Source: Allolobophora icterica (taxonomy: Eukaryota > Annelida > Clitellata > Crassiclitellata > Lumbricidae). Taken from it: DNA of 64,000 nucleotides. The stretch is from NCBI GenBank assembly GCA_963556255.1, contig OY744606.1:5988343-6052342 (forward strand). The letters are read 5' to 3'. A program made the position numbers and the translations under genes. Below, one piece after another: positions 11,843-22,215 of the stretch; position 1 is the first letter of the stretch, and each line of letters opens with the position of its first letter. The notes under the pieces were generated by a model. It was not told where the DNA came from, ran no database searches, and saw only the letters and a list, made by a program, of their open reading frames with translations.

Positions 11843-13095
11843 GTAATTGTAATATGACGTTTATTGTAACTGTAATCATTTATTGTAATTGTGAGCTGAC
11901 ATTTATTATAATTGTAACCTGACATTACTGTAATTGTAATCGGACATTTACAGTAATTTGAATCTTACATTTGCTGTAATTATAGTCCTATATTTATTGT
12001 AATTGTAATCTGACATTTATTATAATTGTAATCTTACATTCATTATAATTGTAATCTGACATTTATTGTAACTGTAATCTGACATTTATTATAATTGTAA
12101 TCTTACATTCATTATAATTGTAATCTGACATTTATTGTAACTGTAATCTGACATTTATTATAATTGTAATCTTACATTCATTATAATTGTAATCTGACAT
12201 TTATTTTTATTGTAATCTGACATTCCTGTAATTGTAATCTGACATTTATTATAATTGTAATCTTACATTCATTATAATTGTAATCTGACATTTATTGTAA
12301 TTGTAATCTAACATTCCTGTAATTGTAATCTGACATTTACTGTAACTGTAATCTGACATCTATTGTAATCATAATATGGCATTTATTGTACCTGGAATCT
12401 GACTTTTATTGCAATTGTAATCTGACATTCATTGCAATTGTAATCTGACTTTTATTGTAACTGTAATCTGACATTTGTTGTAATTGTAATCTGATATTTA
12501 TTGTTATTGTAATCTGACATTCATTGTAGCTGTAATCTGACATTTGTTGTAAATTTAATCAGACATTTATTTTAATTGTAATCTGCCATCACTGTAATTG
12601 TAATCTGGCATTTATTTTAATTGTAATCTGCCATCACTGTAATTGTAATCTGGAATTTATTGTAATTGTAATCTGACATTTATTGTATCTGTAATCTGAC
12701 ATTTATTGTAATTGTAGTCTGAAATTTATTGTAATTGTAGTCTGACATTTATTGTAGCTGTAATCTGACATTTGTTGTAAATGTAATCCAACACTTATTT
12801 TAATTGTAATCTGCCATCACTGTAATTGTAATCTGACATTTATTGTAATTGTAATCTGACATTTATTGTATCTGTAATCTGACATTTATTGTAATTGTAG
12901 TCTGACATTTATTGCAATTGTAGTCTGACATTTATTGTAACTGTAATCTGACATTTATTGTAATTGTAATCTGACATTTATTGTAATTGTAATCTGACAT
13001 TTATTGTATATGTAATCTGACATTTATTGTAATTGTAGTCTGACATTCATTGTAACTGTAATCTGACATTTATTGTAATTGTAATCTGACATTAA
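11843..13095. repeat. 23-bp minisatellite
   Basis: About 54 copies of a 23-bp unit, ATTGTAATCTGACATTTATT plus GTA. Copies diverge moderately on the left and are more uniform at about 12.85-13.09 kb. Around 12.01-12.21 kb a 69-bp trimer repeats about three times, marked by CTTACATTCATTATAATTG. On the minus strand each unit contains ATTACAATTACA, the motif that ends the LINE at 57.9 kb; the array abuts a LINE 3' end at about 13.1 kb. Confidence 0.95.
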
Positions 13096-13394
13096 ATTTG
13101 TTAAGCTCCACTTCAAGAAAAAACTCAACAGTGGTTCTCTAAACCTGATCGTCAGCGAAATCACTGACGAATATTACAGACTTCACGAGAAAGGCGATTC
13201 CAGCTGGTGAGTCCAACATAGGCTAAGCTTCTGAACTGAGTTATACCAGTATGCATACCAGGGACAGTCAGGAGTCCATGGGCTGCCGACCGAAGGGTGC
13301 CCCGACTCAGGACCGAGAAGATTGATGTGCACCTAAGTCCTAAGGTATTATGGAGCAGAGCCAACAAGACAATAAGGGTCATCAGGCTCTTCAA
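13096..13394 (-). pseudogene. LINE (L2/CR1-like) 3' end relic
   Basis: The minus strand encodes LRSAAHGLLTVPGMHTGITQ, then FRSLAYVGLTSWNRLSREV. This resembles the C-terminal signature of L2-like ORF2 (LRSSARGFMVVPRMRSSTAQ in the copy at 57.0-57.8 kb). A degenerate tail follows (CTTGAAGTGGAGCTTAACAA, 13101-13120), corresponding to the GAGTGGCGCTATATAA tails elsewhere, and then runs into the 23-bp array. The upstream edge coincides with the inverted repeat at 13365-13432. No catalytic core is present. Confidence 0.6.
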
Positions 13395-13432
13395 ACTGCA
13401 GTTTTAAGAGCCTGATGACCCTTATTGTCTTG
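13365..13432. repeat. 68-bp near-perfect inverted repeat
   Basis: The 27-bp arms 13365-13391 and 13406-13432 (left arm begins CAAGACAATAAGGGTCATCA) are perfect complements. The spacer contains AAACTGCAGTTT, itself palindromic, so only one pair (13392/13405) breaks symmetry across 34-bp half-arms. Confidence 0.95.
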
Positions 13433-14100
13433 TATACGCTGAAATGCATGGGGAATGAGCATGGAACAAAGATAGCAGGACTGCTTTAAATGCAGCACTT
13501 TGTAAACTACAAGATGGACTTTTTACTGGATTCTTTACTCAAAGGGCAGCCAGTTTAACTAACGCAAGGTGAATGGGCCACATGCTGAGACTTAAGGGTT
13601 TTTGTTAAGTTTCTGGCCACAGAATTTCAACCATTTGTTGTTTGTGTAAATCTCGCTTTGCAATACTAATAGAAATGTCGCGTTGTTATACACAATGCAA
13701 ATATTGGCGCCATATAAGTTCCTTTCTGTGACTGGCAATATCGCTCAAACGAACGTTCAAATAAACCTTTTATAGCGTTCTATGTATAAGCGAGCGACTG
13801 TCAATCATTCCAATTCATAGGCCGAGTGTGCTTTACGTAGTACGGTTATAAGGGACTATACGTCAATCATTCCATCAATCACTCTGTTCATCTGCTTTCG
13901 GAGTCTGTTTACTCCCGCCGAACTGGATATAATTTTTATGCTGAGGCTCACTAGCAACCGCCCACACCAAATAGCAGAACTTTCCTGTATTATCTCGATA
14001 ATAACTGCATCAATGGATTCCAATTAAACTCAAACGGGTATCTTGTAATACCTGGCAGACTATGAAATGTGGTGTTGGTCATTTTTTCTCAGTTCCTTGA
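13433..14100. other. Unassigned sequence, no gene seen
   Basis: No supported feature. Confidence 0.5.
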
Positions 14101-14365
14101 GTTAGCCTAAGAGGCCGCCATGAAATGTTAGCGACCTCATTTTCCTATAATAGACTCGGTCTATGAGGGCGGGTGGCCAGTCCTCTCCCTCGCCGTCTCA
14201 TCTTCCCACCTTCACTGTACGATCAGTGTACTCATTATAGCTGAGTTGGCTAAGGGGCGCAGTGCATGGAGTAAAAATCTCGAACCAAATTTCTGCCCTG
14301 ACGGGGGCTGAACTCCGACCTCTCTATTGAAGTCCAGCACCTTAACCACTACACATTCGCGCACA
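14101..14365 (-). mobile_element. Family A SINE, tRNA head to tail
   Basis: The minus strand has a head with TAGTGGTTAAGGTGCTGGAC and GAGAGGTCGGAGTTCAGC, then CCAACTCAGCTATAATGAG, GTACACTGATCGTACAGTGA and a tail with CGCTAACATTTCAT. All family A blocks are present in order. Confidence 0.8.
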
Positions 14366-14739
14366 CTTTAAGTTAAGTACTTGAAAGTGAAATTGGTATA
14401 GGTATCGAGTCTACTGGCGTAACTTTGTATTGTCACGGTGGTATCCGGTAACCACAAGGTGGGAATTGTCGGTGGGTTAGGAGGTTCAACAGTCTTTCTT
14501 AGGAACCCACGGTTAAGTCTTCATTGCACACCCCAGGAGATCGTTTCCAACCCCCTCAGTTGTGCTATATTGATTTAGCATAATTTGAATCTGAGTTTCT
14601 AACAAAGAGAAGAAATTTCCATGATGTATCATGATGCAATTTTGAATTTTCTCACCAAAGGAATTGATTTTGATTCAAGTGTGACTTGCAAACCTGCTAG
14701 CGTTGAAATCAGCTGCTTTCATATTTCGTTGACATCTGC
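14366..14739. other. Unassigned sequence, no gene seen
   Basis: No supported gene. A 156-codon frame starting at 14621 runs into the hairpin-rich domain and looks fortuitous. Confidence 0.45.
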
Positions 14740-16110
14740 GGCGTTCTGCGCCCGCCCGGACGCCTGCACTCTCGTTGCGCCGGGCGGGTTTCCTGTGGGT
14801 GGTGGGGACTCCAGCCCACTGCCCGTCTGGAGCCCCACCAGAGTCACTTCCTTGTGTACTTTAACCGTAGAATGGGTGTTCACTATCTCTGCGCATAGTG
14901 AACGTTCCTATCAGAGGAGATTCAAAATTGGCCGCTTAAGAAAGGCAACACTACACCGTTCTATCTCGGGGTCTGACTCTGCTCTTTTCCGCGGTCGCCG
15001 GATGGGCAACGTCCTGCAGGATGGCCGTCCTTCAGAACAGGGTTCGTTCTCTTACTCAGCAGCAGTCTTCCCTCTTTGTGTGCCTTCTTAGCTACGGGCT
15101 TCCTCCAACTCTCCACCTGATCTAAACCTTGACGTACCATTCTACATCTCGTGACTCTTGAACATCGCCATTTATAAGGGACACCAAACGTTTTCTAAGT
15201 ATCGGAAACAAGGAATACATGCGACAAGTCTCTGCATCACATTGTCCTAGACACCGATGTATTGGGCAACTGTCAAAGGTACCTCTCTTCGTCATGTCGT
15301 CTAGGCACCCGTCCATTTGACAACTGTCTTCCCACCGTCACGTTTCTCTCGCTCCATTTCCGTGCAGGGCATACCGGCCTCACACGCATCTTGTCATGCA
15401 CCACATTTCCGGAGTAAGTTTCCTTACCCGTCTTCTGTGTTGGCAATTGTCGACCAACACAGTGATAAATTCTGCTTCGAAAGATAACGGTAAGGATATC
15501 CACGGTACTCTGATAGTGAAGGTCTTCTCTCTATGACCTTCCTATCTACACACAGAACTTCGTTCCGACCTACGCACGAGGGGGCCCATCCTCGCACTTC
15601 AGTCAGTTCTCAGAGCTGTGTGTTACGACAAGCAAATATGTCTCTACCTGGGTATCCGACTACCCGGACTTTCACGTATCGCACTCTTGGTCTGCGTTAT
15701 TATTTCCCTTCATACATGGGATTATCGTACTCCTCACCTAGGGACTCTGACTAGCTGCACTTCGGCTAGCAAAACGCGAACTTGTCTCTTTCGGACCTGG
15801 GTACCCGAATACCAGACCCGAACCTTGAGGTTAATCTCTTCCTCTTGGTCTGATTTAATCTCTGTTTACCTGGAACTCGCGTACTCTTCACCTAGGGATC
15901 TGGCCCGCTGTATCTTCTCGTTGCGGCGTATCCCTACCCGGTTTACACAACCTTTTACACGGTTGTGTTTTCCCGGGAGCTCACAGACTCGTAGGCTCCA
16001 ATTCCGAGTACCAGACTCGATTCTACTAACGGCACCAATGGAGTAACTATCAGTACTGTTACCCCATTATTTCACACAGACCTGTGTTTTCACTTCCCAC
16101 TGCGGGAAGT
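14740..16110. other. GC-richer domain with successive strong inverted repeats
   Basis: Several stems follow one another. Perfect 9-bp arms CCCGCCCGG/CCGGGCGGG lie at 14751-14759 and 14780-14788. A 13-pair stem with one bulge lies at 14801-14814 and 14827-14839. GTTCACTAT/ATAGTGAAC lies at 14878-14886 and 14895-14903. ACACAACC/GGTTGTGT lies at 15945-15952 and 15961-15968. ACTTCCC/GGGAAGT lies at 16092-16098 and 16104-16110. No coding frame here looks like a protein I know. The domain leads into the regular hairpin array at 16.2-17.6 kb and may be a degenerate extension of it. Confidence 0.55.
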
Positions 16111-16159
16111 TTTCCTGTCTTCCACGCACCTGAACGAACCACGGTCAGATTGTACGGCA

Positions 16160-16490
16160 GTTCACCGAGCGGAGAAGTCTGCAATTAGTTCCGCGAGCCA
16201 AGATTTTGCGGGTAGACCGCGAGAGTAACGACAACCGGAGTTAGGTAGGCCAAAGAAAGATATGCGGGAAAACCGCGGGAGTAACTATGACGGAGTAGGT
16301 AAAGGAAGAAACTTGCCGGAAGACCGCGAGTTAAGATTCAGCGTAGAAATGTATAATTGTTAATTGTGAATTGTATACTCTAATATGTATAGGCTTTTAT
16401 GTGTAGTTGAGATATTTCGGTTTGACCGCGAGTTGAGAGATTGCGGTTAGTCCCGCGAGTTAAAAGGAAGGCGGGTAGTTTACCCGATGT
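16160..16490. repeat. Hairpin series 1: GCGG...CCGCGAG modules
   Basis: Short modules share a constant 3' phrase CCGCGAG(T/A) and a variable 5' arm. GCGG/CCGC stems occur at 16208-16211 and 16217-16220, at 16264-16267 and 16273-16276, and at 16443-16446 and 16453-16456. Weaker versions occur near 16315 and 16417. The series ends with CGGGTA/TACCCG at 16472-16477 and 16481-16486. Spacing is irregular. Confidence 0.6.
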
Positions 16491-17660
16491 TATCGAACGG
16501 AACCAACGGGGTCACCCTCCCCGTACATATCGAACTGTCACCATCGGGGACTTGCCTTCCCCGTTTTCATACAGACCTGTGTATCGAACGGAACCACCGG
16601 GGTCTTGCCCCGTCTTTATCGAACGTCACCACCGGAGTCTGCTTCCCCGTACTTTCGAACGGAATCAACCTGGTACCTCTCCCCGTACACGTCGAGCGGT
16701 CACCAACGAGGTCTGCTTCCTCGTAGTTTACTGGACGTTACCAGCGGAATCTTTCTCCGCACTTTACCGACACAGACCTGTGTTCTCTATTACTCAAGAT
16801 CGGTCTCTCCCCGAGGTTTACTCAGCCCGTTAAACTTCCACAATCGGGATCAGACCGGCTCGCGATCTAACAGCAGGGTGGGCCCCAGCCCTGTCGAATC
16901 GGCGGTCAATCCAACACCCAAGAGTGATTAGTTTTGCTGTAACTCGGGATCGCACTGGTTAACTTTTTATCGACGATACTTGAACTGAGTTATCACCACC
17001 GGGTCTCTGCCCGTGTATCTCTAACAGCCACCACCGGGTCCTTGCCCGTGTATCTCTCAAACGGTCAACAGCGGGGCCTTCCCCGTATATATCTGACGGT
17101 TACCAGCGGATCTTTGCCCGTGTATTTCTAACGGTCAACACCGGGTTTTTTTGCCCGTATAACTCTGACGGCTACCACCGGGTCTTTGCCCGTGTATATC
17201 AAACGGTCAACAGCGGGGCCTTTCCGCGTATGTATCGAAATGTCACCACACTTTATTGAACGGCCACCGACTGGGACTGCTTCCCAGTCTTTATCGAACG
17301 GGACCTCCGGGGTCTTTCCCCGGACTATCGAACAGTCACCAGCGAACCAGACACCCACGGGACCTTTCCCGTCTATCTATCGAACGGAACCGCCGGGGTC
17401 GCCTTCCCCGGACTTTACCGATACAGAGCTGTGAGCCCTTATTTCTCACGATCGGTCTTTCTCCAGTATATATCAAACCGGACATCCATCGGTCTTTCCA
17501 GTATATATCGAAACGAACATCTACGGGGTCTGCTTCCCCGTCTTTTGACACAGACCTGTTTATCTGCGGGGTCCTTCCCCGTCTTTACCGATACAGACCT
17601 GTGAGCCTTTATTTCTCACGATCGGTCTTTCCCCGAATCAGCCTTCCATGATCAGACTCG
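16491..17660. repeat. Hairpin series 2: tandem modules with covarying stems
   Basis: The region repeats a module of very roughly 45-50 bp: linker TATCGAACGG(A/T)(A/C)ACCA, then a 4-8 bp stem around a short T/C-rich loop. Stem sequence changes while pairing is kept: ACGGGG/CCCCGT (16506-16524), CGGGGA/TCCCCG (16545-16563), ACGAGG/CCTCGT (16706-16724), GCGGA/TCCGC (16744-16760), GACTGGGA/TCCCAGTC (17269-17289), TCCGGGG/CCCCGGA (17306-17324), ACGGGA/TCCCGT (17357-17372) and CCGGGG/CCCCGG (17393-17411). A block starting ACCGA(C/T)ACAGACCTGTG recurs at 16766 and 17587 (821 bp apart), with a partial copy at 17417. I do not recognise the family. Several frames of 70-130 codons cross it on both strands and are probably fortuitous. 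Confidence 0.75.
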
Positions 17661-18364
17661 GTACTGCTCGCGATCTACAACAGAGTGGGCCCTTACTCCG
17701 TTGGATCGACGCTTTGCCAGCACTGGTCAGACCACCTATGGAGCGGCTGTCACTCGGGAGCGCACTGATTAGCCGGTAACCAACGACACTAAAGAACCGT
17801 ATCGCTGTACATGCAGAGTGCACACATCGCCACTCTACAATATAAGCAAAACACCGTGAGGCAGTCTTTACTTATCCCTCGCCACACTATACCGTGGCTT
17901 GTTCCTTATATACTAGCCTACGCACACCTTCTCAAATACAGGTGTCTAAGGTATCGAAATCAACCTATGATAATAAGCGCCGCCCTAGCTTTAGGCCTTA
18001 TTTATTGGACCGAAAAGCGTGTAATATTATACTAATTAATCATTTGAATCGCTTAAATGGCAAAAATAAGCTAAAACTTAAATATTGGCCATTTTATTTC
18101 ACGTAAGCGCTACCATTTACGCATCGGCCGCTGATGCATTACGTCGCCAGATACCGCGTCAACAACACAGCTATTATTGATTAAACCTACAATCAAGACC
18201 TGTGGCCAGTCCGCCACACATCAGTCTCCAAAATACGGATGAAAGTTCAACCCCTCACCATTGTTTTTTCTATAGTTCCCACACTGGGTAACCACCACTT
18301 TCGACAGTGGTGATGACAGTAGAAATGGACAGGGCACACGCTAGGAGGGACTCCCTCCAAAGAA
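17661..18364. other. Unassigned sequence downstream of the hairpin array
   Basis: The first 130 bp is the end of the second copy of the higher-order block (GCTCGCGATCTA, AGAGTGGGCCC, ATCGACGC). No gene is recognised beyond that. Confidence 0.45.
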
Positions 18365-19006
18365 ATGTCATCGATGGAAGAATGGAGAGGAGAAGGACAA
18401 GAGGAGACCAAGACAGATGATGATGGATTGCTGGTAAAGGAGAGACACAGTAGACTTAAACAAAAGGCTCAACATCAAGAGGAGTGGCGACGTCGGACGT
18501 TTGAACCTGCATGCCAGAAGGCAGAGAACCAGAACAAGAAGACGACAGTCGCAACCATTTTAAAAGTGGTGGTGACAATCACCATCTCTTTGTCTTTATG
18601 CTTCGTTCATTCGATTTTTCTCGCCATTTCTGTGCGCCTTTTGTTTAGCGCTGTCGTTTCTCAGTGTCGTCAACATATTTACAGCTGTGAGACCGAATGT
18701 AAACATTTACTTTGTTATGTATATGCCAGTGACCTTAAAGTGGTAGAGAAAGTACTAAATTCGTCTATAAGGGAAGGAAAGGTAGGTAGCAGGGAGGAGG
18801 AAGGGAGAAGGAAAGAGGAGGGGAGGAGAGGTTGGAGGGATTGGTTACCACCACTTGGTGGGGCAAAGTTAGGCAATGCTCGTGTCCATTTAGCCGAGAC
18901 TGAACGAATCACAAGGACCTGGACACGGGACTCACTATGCAGGGGCATCGCCGTTTATACTTTATCCCCAAACAAGCTCCTTGTTTGGGGATTTGATTTG
19001 GACTAG
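18365..19006 (+). CDS. Unassigned 213-codon ORF
   Basis: This is the longest non-repeat, non-transposon frame in the window. The N-terminal 60 residues are charged (E/K/R/Q-rich). Residues about 64-95 form a hydrophobic stretch (ATILKVVVTITISLSL, then FLAISVRLLFSAVV) that could be one or two membrane segments. A few cysteines follow, then an E/R/G-rich low-complexity stretch (about residues 138-160) over a purine-rich DNA run. I recognise no domain. A perfect 13-bp hairpin at 18964-18992 lies inside the 3' end of the frame, which is odd for coding DNA. No splice sites or promoter could be judged. It may be a chance ORF. Confidence 0.15.
   Translation: MSSMEEWRGEGQEETKTDDDGLLVKERHSRLKQKAQHQEEWRRRTFEPACQKAENQNKKTTVATILKVVVTITISLSLCFVHSIFLAISVRLLFSAVVSQCRQHIYSCETECKHLLCYVYASDLKVVEKVLNSSIREGKVGSREEEGRRKEEGRRGWRDWLPPLGGAKLGNARVHLAETERITRTWTRDSLCRGIAVYTLSPNKLLVWGFDLD
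18964..18992. other. Perfect 13-bp stem with 3-nt loop
   Basis: ATCCCCAAACAAG (18964-18976) pairs with CTTGTTTGGGGAT (18980-18992) around CTC. No function is assigned. Confidence 0.9.
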
Positions 19007-19211
19007 TTACACTTTTACGCAATGATGAATGTGTGCCTAATAACACCTACAATCATCACCGCATGGCAACGGTTATTATGTGGTTGGTAACAAATATTAA
19101 GAGCGAGCAGTCCGGAAATTCCACCTATGTCTCCTGTAAGCCTTCAGAACTGGGCAATAAATTTTCCAGCAACAAAACATCTGTTATCAAGAATATCGCG
19201 GAAGTACTATA

Positions 19212-19382
19212 CAGAGGCGTCTATCCCCCCCCCCCAAGTTTTTGGAGCAACGTCCCTTTTCCCCCTCTTCTTCCCCCTCCCCGCCCCCCCCCCTAAACTG
19301 GCGGCACACACACTGACAGATCTTCCCCCTATTTATTGGATGGAGCATTTGCTCCAAGGTTTCTATGGTGTAGACGCCTCTG
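19212..19382. mobile_element. 171-bp hAT-like MITE, copy 1
   Basis: The terminal inverted repeats are CAGAGGCGTCTA and TAGACGCCTCTG. The flanking octamers GTACTATA (19204-19211) and GTAATATA (19383-19390) differ at one base, consistent with an old 8-bp hAT target duplication. The interior (TTGGAGCAACGTCCC, ACACACACTGACAGATCT, GGATGGAGCATTTGCTCC) matches the copy at 24027-24195 throughout. Confidence 0.85.
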
Positions 19383-19390
19383 GTAATATA

Positions 19391-20249
19391 GTCTTGTCGG
19401 ACACTATACTTCGAATATGTAGACTTTGCATCATCGGCTACTAATTTCGAAGAGTTTATCATCTTGAAGCGAGCGTCAGATTGAAGTACTCATAGTTTTG
19501 GGTTTTCATGATTCAACGAACACTTTACATCAACTGTCTATTTCGTGTAACTTGCTGCGTTATGTCAGCAAGAATGATTGAATAAACGAATATTAATACA
19601 TATACATACTGCAGTAACCGTCTCAGAGGAAGTTCGAATCCATAATCTCCGCATTACAAGGCGAGAGCTCAACCAATCGGTTAACTTGTAACACTAGAAA
19701 TGACTACTATTTATTCGTAGTCATTCTAGCAATTCTGGTGTGCCACAATTAAACCAATCTCTAAAGATATTTATAAATATTTATAAAATTTAAGTAGTGT
19801 GGCTGAAAGGCACTAACATCAAGCGGGAAATCTGGGCTTAATGCTCCACCGACGATTAGAAAAATTTCCCCCAACTTATAAATTATTCACAGCCACCAAC
19901 GTGAGTGGGATTTTCGGCAAATATTATATAGTCTATGGAATTGCCCACCATCGAGCAGGCGACCAGTTTATGGTTGAAATAAACCACAACCGTGGATAAA
20001 ACAACGTATATATACAATGTATATGTCGACTACATCCGTGGAGTTTTTACAATGATTTGAAGGGTAAAATATTTATTTACAAGTATACGCGAAAACAATA
20101 GCCGTGTTTCAGCGATCTTGAGCAGTATCGCAAAGTGCCATAAAATGTTCCGATAGGCCTATATATAAAAATATTGTAGTCGACACATACATTGTATATA
20201 TACGTTGTATATACGTTGCATATATTAGCGTGATAAATGGGGTTATTAC

Positions 20250-20250
<1 letters not shown>
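19391..20250. other. Unassigned sequence with a tRNA-like SINE fragment
   Basis: At about 19618-19690 the minus strand has TTGGTTGAGCTCTCGCCTTG and GGATTCGAACTTCC, resembling A and B boxes of a SINE head. It lacks a recognisable body. Nothing else is identified. Confidence 0.4.
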
Positions 20251-20254
<4 letters not shown>

Positions 20255-20301
<47 letters not shown>

Positions 20302-20423
20302 GTGGTTACTAAATATATATTTAAATATATACAAATCAGGCCATTACTTCGATCCTGAAAGTTCGTTCAGGGCAAAACCGCCAAATAACGCGGTGACAAG
20401 TAAACTATAAAACAAACAAACAA

Positions 20424-20466
<43 letters not shown>

Positions 20467-20475
20467 CACATATAT
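20255..20475. repeat. (AT)n and (CA)n arrays
   Basis: An (AT)n run lies at about 20259-20298. A (CA)n array with AAAC interruptions lies at about 20413-20470. Confidence 0.92.
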
Positions 20476-20860
20476 AAACAGAAATGTAACCTCGCATTAA
20501 TGTTAAATGAATAACATATTTTTATATGATGACACATTTATCTATATATGAAGATGTTGATGGAGTTGATAAGTAGACTTGGATATGAATGAATAAGAGA
20601 AGAAATGAAAATGCCAAGGAGTTCGCAATCTGATTTCACAATCTTGTATATCAATGTCATTAATCAATATCATCAATCAATCTCAATCAATCAGTCTCAA
20701 TAAATCAATCTTAATCAGTCAATGTCGTCAATCAATCTTATCAATCATCTCATCAATCTCAATCTTATCAATTTTATCAATCTCAAATAATCAATCTCAC
20801 GATCAATCTCATTAATCAATCGTGTTTGCATCGATCCGAAATCACAACCACAGACTGGAC
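20476..20860. repeat. Degenerate ATCAATCT tandem sequence
   Basis: From about 20640 to 20825 the sequence is built of imperfect ATCAATCTC/ATCAATCTT units. The left part (20476-20639) is unassigned. Confidence 0.7.
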
Positions 20861-20942
20861 CAGTGAGATACAGAGGCAGAACGAGGGATGATAAAAGACA
20901 AACAAAAATAAGAATAGTAGTTGCAGTAGTAGTTTGTGCTGT

Positions 20943-21152
<210 letters not shown>

Positions 21153-21454
21153 ACATATTATAACATATATATTATTTTGTTTGTATAACAATAACAACAA
21201 CAGCATCAACAATAATAATAATAATAATAGTTATAATACTAATAATAAGTAACAATTATTATTATTATTCTAATTCTTATTTTCATTTTAAATATAATTA
21301 TAATATTATGATAAAATATTAATAGTGATAATAATGGTCATCTTATACTAAACCCTTTTTATTTTAATAAATGACGTTAAGGTAACTAACATGTTTATCG
21401 AAATTTCTTCCTGTAGACCTGTTTCTTCCAAAGCTTGGAACTCTATTTGATCCG

Positions 21455-21460
<6 letters not shown>
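21153..21460. other. AT-rich unassigned sequence
   Basis: Short AAT/ATT remnants and no gene. Confidence 0.5.
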
Positions 21461-21509
<49 letters not shown>

Positions 21510-21526
21510 CAGCAGTTCGGAACTTC

Positions 21527-21594
<68 letters not shown>

Positions 21595-21598
21595 AATA
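21461..21598. repeat. Two (AT)n arrays
   Basis: Arrays at about 21459-21505 and 21532-21590 are separated by 26 bp of unique sequence. Confidence 0.95.
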
Positions 21599-22099
21599 CG
21601 ATGGCAAGTTCCCATGTGAAATTTAAACATAGATAATAATATTATGAGCCAATTTAAAAGAGTAAGCTATAAGAGGAGATATTGGCACTGAGTTTCGTAT
21701 TGTATATCCACCATGTATGCTGCCTCTCTGTCTTAGGACTGTGTGTCTGGATCAGCTTTTCCCAAAGTGTGTTCCGTGGAACTCTAGGCTTCCATGAGGA
21801 GAAGATATGGGTTCGATGAAGATGTTTGGTAAAATGTTGGTTGAATGTGTTGTTACATTATAGGCCTAAACCAGACACCGAGGTGTAGACAAGGGTTCCG
21901 TTGGAAAATTTCATTTAAAATAATTTATAATCTAAGTTTTGTGGATTAAAACTGTATACAAACCATTAGTTATTATTAATTAAACCTATATTGGTCTTCT
22001 TCGCAGGTTCCAAGTGTACCAGAATATGTCCTGTTAAGGTCGGCTTCCGTCAAAAAATGTAAAGTCCAAAAGGTTTCCGTAGCCAAAAAAAGATTGGGA
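21599..22099. other. Unassigned sequence, possible single hAT-type end
   Basis: At 21755 CAGCTTTTCCCAAAGTGTG followed by GTTCCGTGGAAC resembles a hAT terminal repeat. I found no matching second end. No gene is seen. Confidence 0.35.
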
Positions 22100-22215
22100 A
22101 GCACTTGTCTGGATATTGAGCCCTGATTACGGCTTGATTTGGAGTGCCATCCGTTGATGCCTTGTGCATTAGACACCAGCGCAATAGAAGTTACTAATTA
22201 ATTATAATAATTTAA
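22100..22215 (+). repeat. Dispersed repeat family E, copy 2
   Basis: It carries GGATATTGAGCCCTGATTAC, GAGTGCCATCCGTTGATGCC and CAATAGAAGTTACTAATT, followed by AATTATAATAATTTAAT. Confidence 0.7.

Noticed and set aside
13405..13440. Hammerhead ribozyme core (CTGATGA at 13412-13418)
   Set aside because: No GAAA partner after a short stem, and the motif lies inside the 27-bp inverted repeat arm.
14621..17651. Several 70-156 codon frames in the hairpin domain as genes
   Set aside because: They overlap in multiple frames on both strands, have no recognisable domain, and follow the tandem module rather than a protein pattern.
16491..17660. CRISPR-like array (conserved linkers, variable inserts)
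   Set aside because: The variable parts are self-complementary stems, spacing is uneven, and the context is an animal genome with no associated genes.
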